A model generated the notes under the pieces. The model saw only the letters and a program-made list of their open reading frames with translations. It did not search any database and was not told where the DNA came from. Position numbers and translations under genes: made by a program. From contig JASXTE010000015.1 of NCBI GenBank assembly GCA_030280995.1, positions 26,840,501-26,904,500 on the forward strand: DNA of 64,000 nucleotides. Reading direction: 5' to 3'. Origin of the DNA: Hemileia vastatrix (taxonomy: Eukaryota; Basidiomycota; Pucciniomycetes; Pucciniales; Zaghouaniaceae). Positions 11,483 through 22,358 of this stretch are shown one piece after another (the stretch's first letter is position 1; every line of letters starts with the position of its first letter).

Positions 11483-13100
11483 TCATAAACAAAAAATGTT
11501 GATCACCCAAATCAAGATCAGAACCAGCCAGTTTAATCTCTTGGTGGAGGAGAGAACAATCTTCCAGTTTAAATTCATGAAGAGAAGAGAAAAATCTTCA
11601 GAAAACTTTTTTCTGGCAATAACCACTGGGACATCATCATCAAATTCTTCAGAGTCTAAATATTCATCTGTGGGTAGTCTCCTTGATAATCTATCTGGAA
11701 TCATAAAAGTTTTTCCAGGTTTTTGTACCAGTTAAAAAAAATCAGAATAAAAGCCACCCACCTAGTCATTAGAGCATTTGAAAGACTAGGTGTATTGATC
11801 ATTTGAACCAGAGATTTTGCATCCACCTGCAGCTGAAAATTCTGCCCCCACAAAATATTTTGAAGCTTCTTAAACTTTTGGCTACACCACAAAATTACAA
11901 CATAGGTTGAGAATATCTAGATTTAACCTCATTAAATACCACAGACTACTGGCCTTACCCTCCTAGTTTTATCTTCCTGAGACAAAACAGCACCAGCAGC
12001 AATATAACTTGAGTAAACTGCCAGATAAACTTTTCCGGCTCCTACTCCATAATCCAATTTTTGAAGAATAATATCTTCACCTACCACCTTTTTTTAACTT
12101 CTTAAAAGTCTCTTCACACTCTTCAGTTCATACCCACTCTGCATCTTTCCTGGTCAACTTCCTCAAAGGTGAATCCAACAAAGAGTAATCTTTAATGAAA
12201 ATTCTGGCATACACACAAACCCCCAAAAATCCCCTGACTTCAGTAGTATTTTTAGGCCTTGGCCATGACTCAATTTTATTAACTTTTTTTGTTTGCCATA
12301 ATCCTTCCCTCCTTACATACCACATGACCCAGAATTTCCAGAGAAGGAACACAACAACAAAAATTTAAACCAGAAACGTTCAAACCAGCCTCTTTAATCT
12401 TAAACAATACTCTACTAGAGTAATTGCATATTCCAAAACAAATCTCCTTGTACCTGGGTTTTCCTTCAGCACCTCATTCCCATAATCAGTGTATGGTCCT
12501 TTGATTCCACTATCATCAATAAAAAAACCAGCATGAGTAGGAACCTCATCCGGTAAAATCCAAGCCATTTGTGCTTGATATACTGCTACTGAATTAGTTT
12601 CTCCTTGAGGCAACATAGTGAGCTTAAAACTATCCAGAGGGGTCTCAAACATTGTAAGTGGCTGTAAATCTGTGTTAAGTTCCCTTTCATCATAACCACC
12701 CATAATATCACTCAAAACATAACACAATCTTCCAGAAAAAGATTCCACAAAGTCCTCTGCACTTGCTGGAATTCCATCATTCTTGATAGTGACTCTATTC
12801 AAGGCTTTAAGATCATGCACCACCCTCAGCTTCAATTCTTCTTCTTTACACAGAACACTGGAATTGAGTACCTAGATGTTGATTGTTCATATAGACCAGT
12901 CCTGACTAATTTCCTAAAAATCTCTACAAAATCATCCCTAATGGCAGCTGGAATTGGAATTGGTTTGATTTTCCAAGGTTTTTGGCAAACCACAGAGATC
13001 AAGTAAGGTTACCCATAAGATTGTTTCAACACACTCCTTTCCTCCTCAAAAAATACCACAGCTTTCTCGCTCATCACAATCATGTGCAACAACAACTTCT
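11483..13100 (-). pseudogene. Reverse transcriptase and RNase H of element A
   Basis: Residues visible in 12835-12380 include KLRVVHDLKALNRVTIK, DIMGGYDERE, TMLPQGETNSVAVYQAQM and the catalytic FFIDDSGIKGP. The connection (VRGFLGVCVYARIFIKDYS, 12352-12128) and RNase H (VDAKSLVQMINTPSLSNA, 11892-11701) follow with frameshifts. The downstream linker has RRLPTDEYLDSEEFDDD. Two 22-nt motifs are embedded at 11529-11550 and, degenerate, 11565-11586. Broken by several indels. Confidence 0.75.
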
Positions 13101-13119
13101 TTTCTTCATCAGACAACCA

Positions 13120-14158
13120 CTAATCAGGACCAAAAATAACAACTTTTAACCTTTCCACAGTCACTCTAGCAGTTTCCACAAAATCAGGAGTATTACTCAC
13201 CAGAGAATTAGAGTACAGATCTCTTGACAAAGGAGGATTCAAACCTACAGGAATAGGCTCATTGACAGGCCTAATCTTCTGCGCTATCTTGTTATAATTT
13301 TTAGCTCCACTTTCAACTTGAGAGATCTTCAGGACATCTTCACCACCAGACCTAGAACAAAAACCAAGGTTTTTTCCATTTCTCACATGTGTGGACAAGG
13401 TAATGTTTTCTAAATGTGTAGAGGAGGCCCTGTGGTGCAAATGGGAGGACTTACTTTTATTCCCCAATCCCACCACTCCAAAACTTTTCCGCAATTTCAC
13501 ATCTTCATCTTCACTTCCATCTTCTAAATCTTCAAATCTTGATTAATCATCTGAGTCACATCTTCTAAAATTGTGCAGTTTATCCTTATTCTGGAGGCCC
13601 AAAAATTGATCATTCTGATCTTCTTTCTCAAAAAATTTGTGCAGTTTAACCTCATGCTTAAGGACAAAAAACTTATCTTGCTGATCTTCACAAAAATAAT
13701 TTTTGTCCACTTTCTTGATTTTCTTCAGTTATCTGGAAATTTTTATTTTATTTTCTTCAGTGTTCATCTATCCTACAAAAATAACCAAGGGTTTCCCAAA
13801 TTTTCACAGACATGGCCAAGGTAATTTTTTTGAAAGGTATAGAAGAAACCCTAGCAGTGCACAATTGGGAGTACTTATTTTTAGACCCCAATCTCACCAC
13901 ACCACAGATTTTCCGCATATCTTCCAACAAATATATATAGCCAATCTTCTTAATTGAACTTGAATTAAAGATAATTAAGAGTTTTGATAGAGAACAGATA
14001 ATTGATAAAAAACTCAAAGAATACTTGAAGAGAAGAGAAAAATCATAAGGAGAAAGTTGAAAATCCACTTGGTATATCTCCAAGGGAGCTGACCTACGAC
14101 AACCTGGTATTTCCTCATCTTGGGGAGAGGTTGTAGAACTAGGGTGATCAGCCCTCAT
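13120..14158 (-). pseudogene. N-terminal pol region of element A with an internal duplication
   Basis: This is the stretch between protease and RT. 14158-13757 starts with ADHPSSTTSPQDEEIPGC, the equivalent of the region after the frameshift in inner and E. A segment encoding VVRLGSKNKYSQL ... ITLAMSVKIWETLGYFCR (about 13920-13770) recurs as VVGLGNKSKSSHL ... ITLSTHVRNGKNLGFCSR (about 13480-13350). Motif copies at 13576-13597 and 13642-13663 lie between the two. Downstream NYNKIAQKIRPVNEP matches the other elements. Function of this region is unknown. Confidence 0.6.
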
Positions 14159-14253
14159 CGCTCTAAAAAAGACAGAATCCCATTAGAGCCTGAGACACAC
14201 TCAAAAAAAGCAGAGGCTGCACCCACATATCTTCTTCTCCTACAAAAATCCAT

Positions 14254-14700
14254 TCACTGGATTATTGAAGACAAACCTGGCCTGGTATCCCAACCATCCT
14301 CTCCAGGGGATAATAAAATCATGTGAAGCCTCCTTTCATCTTCACCAGTCAGCTCCAAACTGATTCTCAAATCAAATTGATAACCAATTCTTGCTTGAAA
14401 ATCCATCAAGAATGGCCCAACCAAAACAGCTTTTACTGTTCCTTTGGCAATATAAAAATAAACCTTCCCTGAGGATCCACCAACATCTAACTTCACAAAC
14501 TCAGATGTTCCAACAAAGTCAGTGACATGGGCAAAAATTCCTCTCAAATTTCTAACAATACCTTTTTTGGTGGAAAGGCCCATATGAGTTGCCTCAAACA
14601 AAGATATCAGGTTAATCTAAGAACCTGAATCCACCCATGCTCTAGCCTCCCTGCCATTCAGAGTGACATTGAAATAACTCAGAGGTGCAGAAAAATGAGT
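14254..14700 (-). pseudogene. Retroviral-type aspartic protease of element A
   Basis: The active-site motif V-D-S-G-S is present around 14620 but is followed by TAG in place of the Gln codon seen in inner and outer. The rest (NLRGIFAHVTDFVGTSEFVKL ... AVLVGPFLMDFQARIGY) follows in 14601-14254. Family role: dimeric enzyme that cuts the Gag-Pol polyprotein in the particle. Confidence 0.7.
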
Positions 14701-14822
14701 TTCAGAACCCTCTCCAAATTTTCAGCAGAATAACAAATGTATACTACCTCCCCAGAAGAGACCCTTCTCCTGGCCAACAAATTTTTCTGCCAATCAACCA
14801 ACCCAGGAATGATAGAATACAA

Positions 14823-16822
14823 CTACCCATAAGTAAGAGAAACCTGACCCTGATTCATCCTTTCCAGGACAGTGTCCATAAAATTAACTTGGCCAGAAAC
14901 CACTGGCCTCTCAAAGTGGGCTCTTTGCTTCACTACCATGGTCCTAAAAGATTCTTGAGGACCAAAACTACCTACAGATTTACCATCAACAGGAATCAAA
15001 CCAGATCCCTCATTAGAACCTCTAACTCTGGCAGGCTTTGACAATGAAGCCAAATGGACATCATCTTCAGAGTAAGAATCAACATCAATAGGCATTGGCT
15101 CACCATTCATGTCCAATGCTCCAAAACTATGGGGGCCCATATCTGCCATACCCTCACCACACAATATGGGGTGTGGACTTGCTAGCAAGTCTGCAACCTT
15201 GGACCCAAACTCACCACAGATTGAACACACATTGAGCTATTGATAAAGGAATCATAAAATCAAGGATGAGCACCACTCAGAAGAACAGTTTTAGGTGGGT
15301 GTTCAAGTAGAGCTCAGTATGGTTTCAGTATGAGTTCAGTCTGAGTTCCATCTGAGTTCCATCTGAGTTCAGGTTGAGGACTTGCTAGCGAATCCACCCC
15401 CTATATTGCATAGTGCCTTCTGCATTTTATACAGCTCCTCTTTGCTGTACTTCTTCCTAGCTGAACTCATCTTAGGATCCACCTTTGAAGCCTTAGGCTT
15501 AGGTTGAGCCTTAGCACTTCTCTTAGGCCTTCCCACCTTTCCTGCTTCCAGATCATATCCGCCAGCCAAGCATTTCCCACTTGACTTTACACCTTAATAA
15601 TACAACTCCAAACCACCAAAGGAAGATGTAAATGAGAATCTATTGACCCCCTTTCTCTTGCCCTTGCCATCATCTCCACCTTTAGCAGAAGAAGAAGCCT
15701 CATTAGGCAACTCTTCAAATCTTGGCCTCCTTGATTTGAAATTATGTCTCCTCCTCACCAAGTCCACTGGATCCTGACCATCATTAGACTTCACAAATAA
15801 ACCATCTGGGAACTTGAACACTTTCCCATAAAATTCCACTTTCCCTTCAGAAACATCCCTATTCCGTGCCCAACAATCATTGAACTTGTGGCCCTTCCTG
15901 CTTCAATAAGATCAGACCCAAGGATCACTCCTACCAAGCCTCCTATAAACATTTCTAGGCTAAGAAGGAGCCTTATTGGCCTTCTGAGCCTCCTGAACAA
16001 AAACATGTAGCTGTTTTGTCAGATCAGCCAACTGCTTCACTACTGGATCAACCTCTTTAGGCTTCTCAGGAGCTTTTACTTTGTTCACACTTTCCTTCTT
16101 CCTAGATTCCTCCACAACATCAACATTAGCTTCACTTACCTTTATAATATACTTGGTGTTAGCTTCGTGGCAAGAATCTACTTCCAAAAATTTCAAATGA
16201 CCCTCCACAGACTCCTTAACCACAGAAAGAGCAGGAAATTTCAGATTCCCATTAAGAAAATTCTTCATTTTATCATTCCTTTCCAACTCCTTCAAAGCAT
16301 CAATTCTGACATTCCTGGCCAGAGAAGACCGGCAAATATCCCTTGCATAGTCAGTACTCTCCAACTCCTGCATATCCACCAAATAATTCACCACTGGTTC
16401 CAACTGAGCCAGAAACTTCCTATAAGTATGGAGGTTGTTCACACCTCCATAATATTTGCATTCACTTGCAATAATATTGATATCCACCATAGAGTACCTA
16501 GATCCCCACCTGTCTGTCATCTGCAGACACAACTTTGTCCTATCTTTCCTCCTATAACCCTCCATAGCAGCAAGCTCCTTCACCAGAGCCCTGTCACCAA
16601 TGTAGAAGACTACTTGCTTCACCATGTCCAAGTGAGAAGCCCCATCCACATTCCCAGAAGCCTCAAATATCTCCAGAAACAACTTCAAATCTCTCCCATA
16701 AACATAGGCCCCTTCAAGGACTTGATCCTAAAAGAAGGCCTAAGAGAAACAGAAGGATTACCATTCTCATCAGCATCAACAGTCACACTACCACCACTAG
16801 AGAAAGAGGGTCCAGAAGCCAT
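14823..16822 (-). pseudogene. Gag of element A, split by a small MITE
   Basis: The ATG at 16822 opens MASGPSFSSGG and the conserved SFRIKSLKGPMF; a frame change leads to 16688-15960 (GASHLDMVKQVVFYIGDR ... VDSCHEANTKYIIKVSE ... QLADLTKQLHVFVQEAQKANKAPS). The CCHC knuckle region near 15880 is degraded. 15839-15594 and 15569-15369 continue with VFKFPDG and EELYKMQKA. There a 241-bp MITE (15165-15405) interrupts before MADMGPHSFGALDMNGEPMP (15230-14823). Gag coats the RNA. Confidence 0.75.
15165..15405. mobile_element. MITE, copy 1 (inserted in gag of element A)
   Basis: About 240 bp with terminal inverted repeats: TATGGGGTGTGGACTTGCTA at the left and, reversed from the right, TATAGGGGGTGGATTCGCTA. 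A second copy sits at 46140-46379. The right part carries GAGTTCAG/GAGTTCCAT repeats. Both copies share a few more bases at the left (CACACAA), so the exact edge and target duplication are uncertain. Non-coding. Confidence 0.75.
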
Positions 16823-16907
16823 GGTCCGACATATTCCAGAAAACCAATTTCAAACCACAGAAGAGAGTCCAAAAGTAACAGAAAATCCAAAAAGCTATCA
16901 AATACTC

Positions 16908-16925
16908 ACCCCACTTTGGGAGCCA
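16908..16925 (-). promoter_or_regulatory. Primer binding site of element A
   Basis: Minus strand TGGCTCCCAAAGTGGGGT is a decayed form of the TGGCGCCCAACGTGGGG site of inner and E, which is complementary to the 3' end of tRNA-Lys. It stands 4 bases after the LTR tail GATTTTCTACA (16930). Confidence 0.7.
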
Positions 16926-16929
16926 GAAA

Positions 16930-16946
16930 TGTAGAAAATCCTATAG
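16930..16946 (-). repeat. 17-bp remnant of the 5' LTR of element A
   Basis: CTATAGGATTTTCTACA (minus strand) equals the last bases of the A/D-type LTR (4645, 50426). The rest is replaced by the 16947-18342 repeat, so another element inserted or recombined 17 bp from the LTR end. Confidence 0.6.
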
Positions 16947-18342
16947 TGTCAGCCTAGATATCCCTAGGAATGAGTATTTATTATGCTTAAAATAAGATAA
17001 CCTTAAGTGAATTAAGCTTATATCTTAAAAATATGGTTAAAATAATAATATATATTATTATATTATATATATATATAATTATTATTCTATTATATAAATT
17101 ATAGTAGTTTAAATAGCTTATCCATAGCCTAATAATACTTATTAAGGTTAATGGAGTCATAATATACTTATCTTAAGTGATATGAAGTAATTATTGACAT
17201 ACATAAGCTTATATGTATACATAAATCTCATATTCAGTGAAATATGCAGTATATTATGTACATTTAGGTATATAAGTGGGTTTTAGCCCCTTTATAGCCT
17301 ATAAACTTTGTTTTTCTGCTTATTTTAGGTCATATGGACGAAATCAGTGGACTCAAAACGCCTACAGAAGCATAGACATATATATCAGGCGCATACACTC
17401 AGTTTGGACAACTTAATTTACTTCCTTGGATGGTTATTCACCGATTTATGGGTCGGAAGGTCATTTCTGGGTTAATGTGGATGCTTGGGGATGTTATTGG
17501 GGGCTTGGTAATTTTATTTGTTTCCTTTATATGCTTTGGGTTTCATTAAATCTCTTTTTGATTGTTTATTTTACCTGTTTCTTTATGGTATCCACTTTTA
17601 TCTGGATTTTCTATTTGTGGTATAGATCTGTGTTATCATTAATTGTGATGGAGGGTCCTTACTAGAGGTCTGGGTATTGAATCTTCTTGAAGTGGACGCC
17701 ATGGGGAGGTGATGGGCCCTCAAAGTGCCGTAATTGTCGGGGATGGCTGTGACATCATCTGGATTTAAGGTCTGTGCACTCAAGTGGATTTGGGTATAAG
17801 TAAGGAGGGATTTTGACAGTTATTTATCATTATTCAATTACTACAATTCAAACAACCACTACAATACAATTATAAGCATTCAGAAATATATTATATAAGC
17901 CATTATAAATTGATATTATCTTTATATAAGCTATAACTATATTTTATTCATCTATTTTCCACCACTAGCACGCATTTAAATCCAAGTATTGTGAGTTTTA
18001 TTTGAGTATAACTATTTTATTAGTCTTCTCATGAGGTTTAATCACTAAATCATTTTTAAATAATTAGTAGGACCATTAATAAATACTATTAAATCATACT
18101 TATATACTAGATACACTGACATATATTATGACTCCATTAACACCTTAATAGATATTATAAGTCCATGGATAAGCTATTTAAACTCATATAAGTCATTTAA
18201 GAGTGTAATAAATATATATATAAGAATAATAACCACATATATAAGTATTATAACCATAATTTTTACTTGTAAGTTTAATTTATTAAGGTTATCTTATTTT
18301 AAGCATAAGAAATACTCAGTCCTGGGGATACCTACGGTGACA
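16947..18342 (-). repeat. 3' LTR of element C (palindromic) holding an inserted repeat
   Basis: Read on the minus strand it starts TGTCACCGTAGG directly after a purine tract and ends CTAGGCTGACA. Its two ends are inverted repeats over about 220-240 bp (16947-17160 against 18121-18342, sharing AAAATAAGATAACCTTAA and AATGGAGTCATAATATA). Between the arms lies a 933-bp segment (17188-18120) that also occurs without the arms at 1-908. I read it as an LTR of element C with a second LTR-like repeat inside. A foldback DNA transposon is the alternative. Confidence 0.5.
17188..18120. repeat. 933-bp LTR-like repeat inside the 16947-18342 repeat
   Basis: Bounded by TGACATACATAAGC at the left and ATACACTGACA at the right, giving TGTCA...TGTCA on the minus strand. 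It is nearly identical to 1-908, although the surroundings differ. Small ORFs inside (17426-17665 and others) are shadows. Confidence 0.5.
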
Positions 18343-18361
18343 CTCCCTCACCCAAAAAAAA
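18343..18361 (-). promoter_or_regulatory. Probable polypurine tract of element C
   Basis: Minus strand TTTTTTTTGGGTGAGGGAG runs straight into TGTCACC. It sits about 280 bp past the end of the C integrase, where a plus-strand primer is expected. Confidence 0.5.
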
Positions 18362-18625
18362 CAATAAATAATGTTAAAAAGTTTTAATTAATAAGTAAGG
18401 AGTGAATAGAAAAATTATTTTTTTAAATTTCTATAATAAATATTCTGGTTTTTAACAGTAATATTTGGTTTTAAATTTTCTCAAGAGATTTTTAAGAACA
18501 GAGATTTTATTTTTATGAATCAACTGGTCAAATTCACTTGATTTATTTCTAAACCTTAATAGATACTCAACTTCCTTTTCTTTTGTAAGGTGTCTCTTTT
18601 TAAGAATCTTTTCAATTTTTGCTTT

Positions 18626-19161
18626 TTATACTATTTCTTCAGGTTTCTCTTTATGCCCTCCTGATCTTCTAGGAAATAGAGAAGTATCATTAGAATGGTA
18701 TGGTTTTATAAGAGAAATAGAAAATACTGGATGTTTTCTATCATATGGTGCATATAAGATAATTTCAACAGCATTGTTACCAACCATCTTTTTTACTACA
18801 AATGGTCCAATGAATGGATCTTTCAATTTAAATTTAACATTTGAATCAAAATTTAGTGTATAAATAAGGCCTTTATCACCCTCTTTGAAAATTTGCTCTT
18901 TATGGGTTTTATCACATCTTTACTTCTCATACTCAAATGCCTTTTTTATACAATCTTGAGTATGCTTTCTGCATAATTGTTTCATTTGAAGAAAAAAAGT
19001 TTGTACCTGGATGTATATCCAATCTAAGTAATTTATTAAGAGTTTTAGCAGGGGTATTAGGTACATAACCTAACCATAACTCAAATGGCTTTTTCCAGTG
19101 ATAGAATGTACTGTAATACTGTATGCAAATTCTAAACCTGGGATAAGTGTTACCCAATAAT
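18626..19161 (-). pseudogene. Integrase C-terminus of element C (3' part)
   Basis: Reading across 19161 gives YWVTLIPGLEFAY, the usual Ty3 block before the STGKSPF motif, then PFELWLGYVPNTP (19157-18933, shifted frame). 18826-18626 gives the GPF/Y module (DPFIGPFVVKKMVGNNAVE) and the closing HPVFSISLIKPYH. Frameshifts throughout. The upstream half of the same integrase lies beyond the Harbinger insertion at 45957-46830. Confidence 0.75.
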
Positions 19162-19260
19162 AGGGGGTGTCAGTTCTGGCAAATCCGCACTTAACTTAAG
19201 TGCAGATTTCAAACCAAATCAGCACTTAAATTTTGCAAAAAAGTCACTTATTTCAAAAAA

Positions 19261-19620
19261 GGGTGTCAGTTATGACCTCAAATCAGCACTTTTTTCCTGT
19301 TTTTTTTCACAACCACATTTTGGCCACAAAACATCCCTTCCTTTCTTACCCCATCCCTGTCACATGTGACACACTGACCTTCCTCGCTACCTACCCATCA
19401 ATACTCGGCACACACCCCTTCCTGACATTTTCAATATTTTGGCCAGGTATGTTTACATTCTTTTTTACTTATTTCTTCTACTTCTTAATCTTTTTTCTAT
19501 GGGTGTCAGTTCTGACCTCAAATCAGCACTTTTTTCGTGATTTTTTTTTCAAAACCACATGTTGGCCACATCATCCCTTTCTTTCCCATACCATTTTGTA
19601 CTCTCCAAATGTCCTCTTTG
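19261..19620 (+). repeat. 240-bp tandem duplication near the left end of the Harbinger element
   Basis: 19261 and 19501 both start GGGTGTCAGTT, then GACCTCAAATCAGCACTTTTTTC, then ACCACA.. and GGCCACA..CATCCCTT. The period is exactly 240. The first bases copy the transposon terminus, so a subterminal segment was duplicated. The ORFs here (19233-19754 and others) are T-rich chance frames. Confidence 0.7.
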
Positions 19621-20835
19621 CGTACTTCATTCACTTGGGTTGGTATTTTGGTTTGTTGCATATTCATTTTTTTTTGGAATTTACGGTGAATTTTTTTTTT
19701 GGATGGCTCTTGGTTTTCTTTCACCAGCTCAACATGAAATTGCATATTTTCTGAAATCGCATATTTTGTCAGTGATTTTTTTTTTCATTCATCCCTCATA
19801 TCCTTTTCCTATTCTCCTCCAACATCCCTCAAACAATTTGGTTTCATTCATTTTGTCATCTCATCTCTCCAGGTAAGTCACTTTATTCTTTTTTTTTTGA
19901 TTTTTTGATTACTATTATAATTTTTTTTGTTTTTTTCTGTATATTTTATTTTTTTTATCTAAATTTTTTTTGTAAGTGGTTATTTTGGATTTCAATGGTA
20001 TAATTAACCTTTTTTTTCTCTCCCTCTTTACTTTCTTTGTTAGCTCCATCACCCTAATCTTCATCCCTCCTTGGCATGGTCATTATCCCCCCTCTCCCTT
20101 ATTTCACTTTTTTTTGGCTCCATTTCATTGAAACACATACATTGCACATTCTTTATGCATTTCACTTACTCCATATTCAATTTCCCAACAATTACAACAT
20201 CAATCTTTCTCACTCTATTTTTCCTACTTTTCAATCAAGGTAAGTTTCATCTCCTTTTTTTCATGCCTATATCATATCTCATTCCTTTTATGAAAATTTC
20301 ATACTTAAATATATGTATGACTCTTATCTGGATAACAGTGAACTTATAAAACTCCTTTTGATCTCATCTTCATTACCACTTTTCAAGTTTTTGTAAAATT
20401 TTTAAAATCAGACTCGGAATTAGGGTTAGGTTTATTCAAATCTAATCTTTTTACTAAAGATTCTCCTGAAGGCTACCTTTCATTTCCCACAAACAGATTT
20501 GAATTTGATTCAGTGGTTGCTGAGATATTGACTGTTAAAGTTGAGCCTTTTTTTTCCCAATTTAAATTTTTATTTCATTTTTTTATGTAACAAATTAGGG
20601 TTAGGTTTATTTAAATCACATGTCCTTTAACTGAAGATTCTACTAAAGCATATCTCTCATTTCGCTCAAACAGGTTTGAATTAGGTTGAGTGGTTGCTGA
20701 GATTTTGACCTTTGAAGTTGAGCCTTTTTTCCAAATTTCACTTGTCTTATTTCACATTTTTATATTGCATATTTAGAGGATAAGGATTCTGAAACTCTTA
20801 TATGATTATTATCTAGGCATTTCAATTATATATGC
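19621..20835 (+). other. T-rich region upstream of the Tet-like gene
   Basis: No gene is identifiable. Pyrimidine-rich tracts and two consensus splice donors (CAG-GTAAGT at 19870 and AAG-GTAAGT at 20239) suggest 5' exons or leader introns of the oxygenase gene, but I cannot define exons. A diverged direct repeat of ~180 bp occurs around 20415-20540 and 20590-20720 (GGGTTAGGTTTATT ... GAATT.G.TT..GTGGTTGCTGAGAT). Confidence 0.4.
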
Positions 20836-21222
20836 ATGTATTTGTTGCTCAAGAATATCACTAAAGCTCAAAAAGATGAAGATTTTTGCTTATGGGACAC
20901 TCTACCTTCCTTTAACTCTTTTCTTGCTCTTCGACTCAAAAAGCACTGTAATAAAGAATTTGAAAAAAATCATGAACTTGCAACCAAAGTTGGAATACCG
21001 AATTGGTGTGACTCCGAATGGGAAGATATCAGCCACAAATATCTTTTATTTTCTAATGTTATTATCACTCATTCTGGATTTCACAATAAAATTCACACCA
21101 ATACCAAGGACACCAATTTTCTTACTTTTGGTATATTCTCATATATCAAACCAATTACTGGCAAACCAATACCACCTCCAGATAAACTCAAATGACATGG
21201 TTAATATTTTTGAGACCACCGG
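20836..21222 (+). pseudogene. Tet-like 2OG-Fe(II) oxygenase, N-terminal part, cut by the outer LTR element
   Basis: The frame has LPSFNSFLALRLKKHCNKEF, then IPNWCDSEWEDI, KYLLFSNVIITHSGFHN and GIFSYIKPITGKPIPPP. I recognise this as the Tet-like 2OG-Fe(II) oxygenase family common in rust fungi. The family oxidises substrates with iron and 2-oxoglutarate; TET/JBP relatives oxidise methylated DNA bases, but this subfamily's substrate is not known to me. The expected iron-binding H-x-D is H-T-N here, so one ligand seems lost. Three stops (21193, 21202, 21211) follow, then the same frame continues at 44289 after removal of the insertion. The first Met at 20836 may not be the true start; upstream exons are likely. 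Confidence 0.65.
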
Positions 21223-22235
21223 TATGGTAAGGTAAACTCTTACAGTCGCCTTGCTGTAAGCAGAATCCGGAGGAGATGTGTGGATTTAGTTGAAAACCCC
21301 GTCCTTACAATAAAAATAACAAAATGAGAATTCTAAATCACTAAGCTAACCAGTCTACTTGGATCTGATTGATAAAAATAATAAAACTCTAAAATATTTA
21401 ACGCTTATTGAGATTTAAATAAAAGTGGCTGTTGATAAAAGAAATACTGATAACAACAATTAAGGTGTACCAGTGAAAGATCTGAAAAGATTGACTTTTA
21501 TGTTTTTATAATAATTTGAATTTTTATGAGACAGCAATAATCAAGTCCCAGCAATGAAGACCTTTCTAAAGATACCCTGTATGAAGTGTGATTTAAATTG
21601 TTCAGTAGTATTTCTAAAATGTTATATATAAAATTAAAGTTATAAGGGTATTACAAATTTATTTAATTTGTTGATTAATAAAAAATAAGACCGTGGTGGT
21701 TAATGATTAAGCTGTATATGAATCCCCCCATCTCAATTTGGAGTTTGAGAGGCGCTTAAGTATTCCTAGTCACGTGCCTAAGTTTTCCCCTCCAGAGCTC
21801 TCCCAGAGTCAATCCGGAGCCCGTACGGAGTCCAAACAGAGTCTGTCCGGACTTCCGGACTCAATTAGTCTGCGCAGCTCTAATTACCCCGTGAAAATTC
21901 ATCAAAGTTAAGTAATTTCTGAAAACGTAAATATTTCTATAAATCTTTAAAATTCTTTTAAAAAAATAAGAAAAATAGTAAAAATTCTGGAAAAATTTCC
22001 CAAGGTTCTTGAGTGACTTGACTTGATACTTATAAACTTTTCAGACCGTAAAAATAAGTTTTCTCCGTAAAATAAATTGATTTTGTGTAGGCATTTGCTT
22101 TTAACCAAATTTCTTTATATTTAAGACTCAAATAAATTTAATAAAACCCTTTTATAAAATAGTAATGCCAATCTTGCATGCCGTAATAACTTCATTTACG
22201 TACTTAGGTGCCATACTAAACTTTAGGCTACCACA
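21223..22235 (-). repeat. 3' LTR of outer element
   Basis: TATGGTAAGG...CTACCACA on the plus strand. It is about 85 bp shorter than its partner because a segment between two TAG triplets (after CTCAATTAG, before TCTGCGCAG, near 21872) is missing. A CGG-rich island lies at 21813-21872 and a CACGTG box at 21773. Confidence 0.85.
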
Positions 22236-22247
22236 TCCTCCCTCCAA
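22236..22247 (-). promoter_or_regulatory. Polypurine tract of outer element
   Basis: Minus strand TTGGAGGGAGGA abutting the LTR start TGTGG. Confidence 0.75.
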
Positions 22248-22358
22248 TTGAGAATGTCCCCATTCTTAAGACTTTGCATAAGTGGTCGAACACAATATTC
22301 ATCTTTAACCTTCAACCACCATCTTCTTTAACCAAATTTAAAATTCATCTTCATCAAT

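Noticed and set aside
16167..16934. Plus-strand ORF of 255 codons
   Set aside because: It lies fully opposite the gag frame of element A, has no conserved counterpart in other elements and starts inside the gag shadow.
19233..19876. Hydrophobic ORFs as membrane proteins
   Set aside because: Phe/Leu-rich only because the DNA is T-rich; they span the 240-bp tandem duplication of transposon end sequence.
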